DNA of 6,848 nucleotides from Methanosarcinales archaeon. Lineage in GTDB: Archaea; Halobacteriota; Syntropharchaeia; Alkanophagales; Methanospirareceae. Made by a program: the position numbers and the translations under genes. This document shows positions 5,847-6,848 of the stretch, piece by piece. The stretch is taken from positions 502 to 7,349 of the forward strand of contig JAODGL010000162.1 of assembly GCA_025464585.1 (NCBI GenBank), written 5' to 3'. The notes beneath the pieces are model-generated. The model was not told the DNA's origin, searched no databases, and was given only the letters and a program-made list of their open reading frames with translations. Every line of letters begins with the position of its first letter. Positions within the stretch are counted from its first letter, which is position 1.

Positions 5847-6752
5847 TTATTCCCCTCCGCTCTGCCGCTTCCTTCGGTAGAAATAAAATAGACCGAGGAT
5901 CATGCCCACTGGTATCGCGATGGTGGTGAATTCCGGAACTTCCCATTCTACATTCTCCAGCTCAACTACATCATTCCCACAGGATGTTGTAGCGTGCAAG
6001 TCAGAGAATGATGGATCGCCTAATGCACTTCGTGGAACACTGATCTCTATTACACTATTTGTACTCCCATAATCAGATACACCAGAGTCAACGATGCTAA
6101 CGGTAGCAGTTCCTATCGTTGTACCACCATTTATCCTGTATGGTCCAGTATAAAAATCGGTTGGCTCTGTCCAGCTTGTAACAGAACAGACATCTCCTCT
6201 TGTTAGCGAATCATGGTCTTGCAGTACAATGCCATACTCATATGTGCTGTCTCCGTTCAGATCCAACGCTAAATCGCCCATATCATCTATCGGTTTGGAT
6301 ACAACCAGGGCAAAATATGCATTCGCTGAGTCACTGTCAAAATAAAAAGCCTCTATGTCGTTTTCTTCCCTGGACTCGGCAGTGTAGTAATAACCAGAGG
6401 GTTGTATAAACCAATGCCCACTCCAATACCCACTCTTTGCTTGGATTTTTGGCTCTTTCCAAGTGGGATCTTGTGAGTTTTTGTGATAGCCCGTGTAGTT
6501 CGAAGGCTTAAACTCAGAGTCTCCGCTCCATTGAGCATCCATATTATCCTCCACTACGTAGTCCGCCGTCAGACTGTCTGGAATCCAATCGCTGTTTCTT
6601 AAGTCACCTGAGCTATTGTCAAGAGTTACACCCCAGTTATGCAATGTGTTTATTTGGTATGTTGCGGCTATTACAGATCCGGTCATTACTGCCAGCATTA
6701 CCGCGGTCAGCGACAGAGTGGTTAAAAATTTTCTACTTCTCGTTTTTTTCAT
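5847..6752 (-). CDS. Secreted PEF-CTERM surface protein
   Basis: A 301-residue protein with a Sec signal peptide: basic MKKTRSRK, a hydrophobic core, and likely cleavage after SVIAA near residue 30. The mature domain contains IEAFYFD (133-139), YFALVV, GDLALDLNGD...YEYGI (159-175), GDVCSV with C189, and TTSCGNDVVEL with C258. From memory this pattern (calcium- or glycan-binding-like, with a conserved SCGND) is also seen in bacterial PEP-CTERM surface proteins. The tail has VPEF (272-275), a membrane span to about 292, and RRKR: an archaeal PEF-CTERM signal, expected to be cleaved and lipid-anchored by an archaeosortase that is not in this window. N-glycosylation sequons are at 46 and 85. The same frame opens at a GTG at 6770, but that GTG is part of a GGAGGTGA Shine-Dalgarno sequence, so I prefer the ATG at 6752, which gives a standard signal peptide. 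Exact function unknown. Confidence 0.88.
   Translation of the reverse strand: MKKTRSRKFLTTLSLTAVMLAVMTGSVIAATYQINTLHNWGVTLDNSSGDLRNSDWIPDSLTADYVVEDNMDAQWSGDSEFKPSNYTGYHKNSQDPTWKEPKIQAKSGYWSGHWFIQPSGYYYTAESREENDIEAFYFDSDSANAYFALVVSKPIDDMGDLALDLNGDSTYEYGIVLQDHDSLTRGDVCSVTSWTEPTDFYTGPYRINGGTTIGTATVSIVDSGVSDYGSTNSVIEISVPRSALGDPSFSDLHATTSCGNDVVELENVEWEVPEFTTIAIPVGMILGLFYFYRRKRQSGGE
5854..5871. repeat. 18-bp direct repeat, copy 2 (3' end of the PEF-CTERM gene)
   Basis: Identical to 5526-5543. Here it is read in a different frame, encoding the Arg-Lys-Arg-Gln-Ser-Gly-Gly tail after the sorting-signal span. The two encoded peptides are unrelated, so the identity is at the DNA level. Confidence 0.9.
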
Positions 6753-6766
6753 CTTTTTTTTCCTTT

Positions 6767-6775
6767 TCACCTCCT
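6767..6775 (-). promoter_or_regulatory. Strong Shine-Dalgarno sequence overlapping an upstream stop codon
   Basis: The minus strand reads AGGAGGTGA, a near-perfect complement of the archaeal 16S rRNA 3' end. Its first bases belong to the TAG of the preceding frame (6776-6774) and its GTG is the first possible start of the PEF-CTERM frame. It is 17 bases from the ATG at 6752, longer than usual. A weaker AAGGA (6765-6761) lies about 8 bases from that ATG. Confidence 0.6.
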
Positions 6776-6848
6776 ATTTTTCCTCTTTTGCTCGTGGCGG
6801 AGCATTTTTAAGCTTTTTCAACTTATTACGTGCATTCTCTTCCGCACT
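6774..6848 (-). CDS. C-terminal end of an unidentified upstream gene (24 codons visible)
   Basis: Reading the minus strand from the window edge gives SAEENARNKLKKLKNAPPRA followed by KEEK and a TAG stop at 6776-6774. The other two minus-strand frames hit stops within about ten codons. The peptide is charged and Lys/Glu/Ala-rich, like many C-terminal tails, but too short to identify. The stop codon abuts and partly overlaps the Shine-Dalgarno sequence of the PEF-CTERM gene, the arrangement expected for adjacent genes of one operon. Alternatively this is upstream non-coding sequence; a weak TATA-like TTAAAAA occurs in it near 6809-6815. Confidence 0.5.
   Translation of the reverse strand, partial: SAEENARNKLKKLKNAPPRAKEEK

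Noticed and set aside
5758..5946. Minus-strand 62-codon frame across the end of the PEF-CTERM gene
   Set aside because: It overlaps the PEF-CTERM sorting tail in another frame and then runs through the T-rich terminator and purine tract, giving a low-complexity Phe/Ser then Glu/Asn/Arg product.
1..6848. tRNA, rRNA, CRISPR arrays, insertion sequences
   Set aside because: No cloverleaf, regularly spaced repeats, transposase motifs or terminal inverted repeats were found on reading either strand; nearly all of the window is accounted for by minus-strand coding sequence.

Overview
The window looks archaeal, most likely from a methanogen-related euryarchaeon; an ANME-1 or Syntrophoarchaeum-like lineage would fit, but that is inference. 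Grounds: a 301-residue secreted protein ends in an archaeal PEF-type sorting tail (Val-Pro-Glu-Phe, one membrane span, Arg/Lys cluster); the largest gene carries DUF1616, a mainly archaeal membrane family; it sits behind a TATA/BRE-like promoter whose predicted transcription start falls on its ATG; and the end of the PEF gene is followed by T-runs.

All supported genes are on the minus strand, so transcription runs from the high to the low coordinates. In that order: (1) the last 24 codons of an unidentified Lys/Glu/Ala-rich protein (6848-6774), whose stop codon abuts a strong Shine-Dalgarno sequence; (2) a PEF-CTERM surface protein (6752-5847); (3) three T7 runs that probably end that unit (5838-5809); (4) a very short open frame (5771-5739), separated by one in-frame TGA from a 77-residue two-span membrane protein (5735-5502); (5) a promoter (5480-5464); (6) a 1583-residue fusion protein (5442-691) with an N-terminal VanZ-like membrane domain, a DUF1616 domain, and about 1250 extracellular residues of repeated modules; (7) a truncated HtpX-type M48 membrane metalloprotease (701 to beyond base 1) that overlaps the end of the fusion gene by 11 bases and is probably cotranscribed with it.

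The common theme is the cell envelope: an anchored, sortase-type surface protein, a small membrane protein, a giant anchored and probably heavily glycosylated surface protein, and a membrane protease coupled to it. The main structural curiosity is in the fusion protein. Its extracellular part consists of three copies of a two-domain unit, and the first copy is split by a block of four carboxypeptidase-regulatory-like (CarboxypepD_reg) repeats. No RNA genes, CRISPR arrays, insertion sequences or plus-strand genes were supported. No stretch longer than 300 bases lacks a gene; the longest gap between called coding regions is 5736-5846, about 110 bases.
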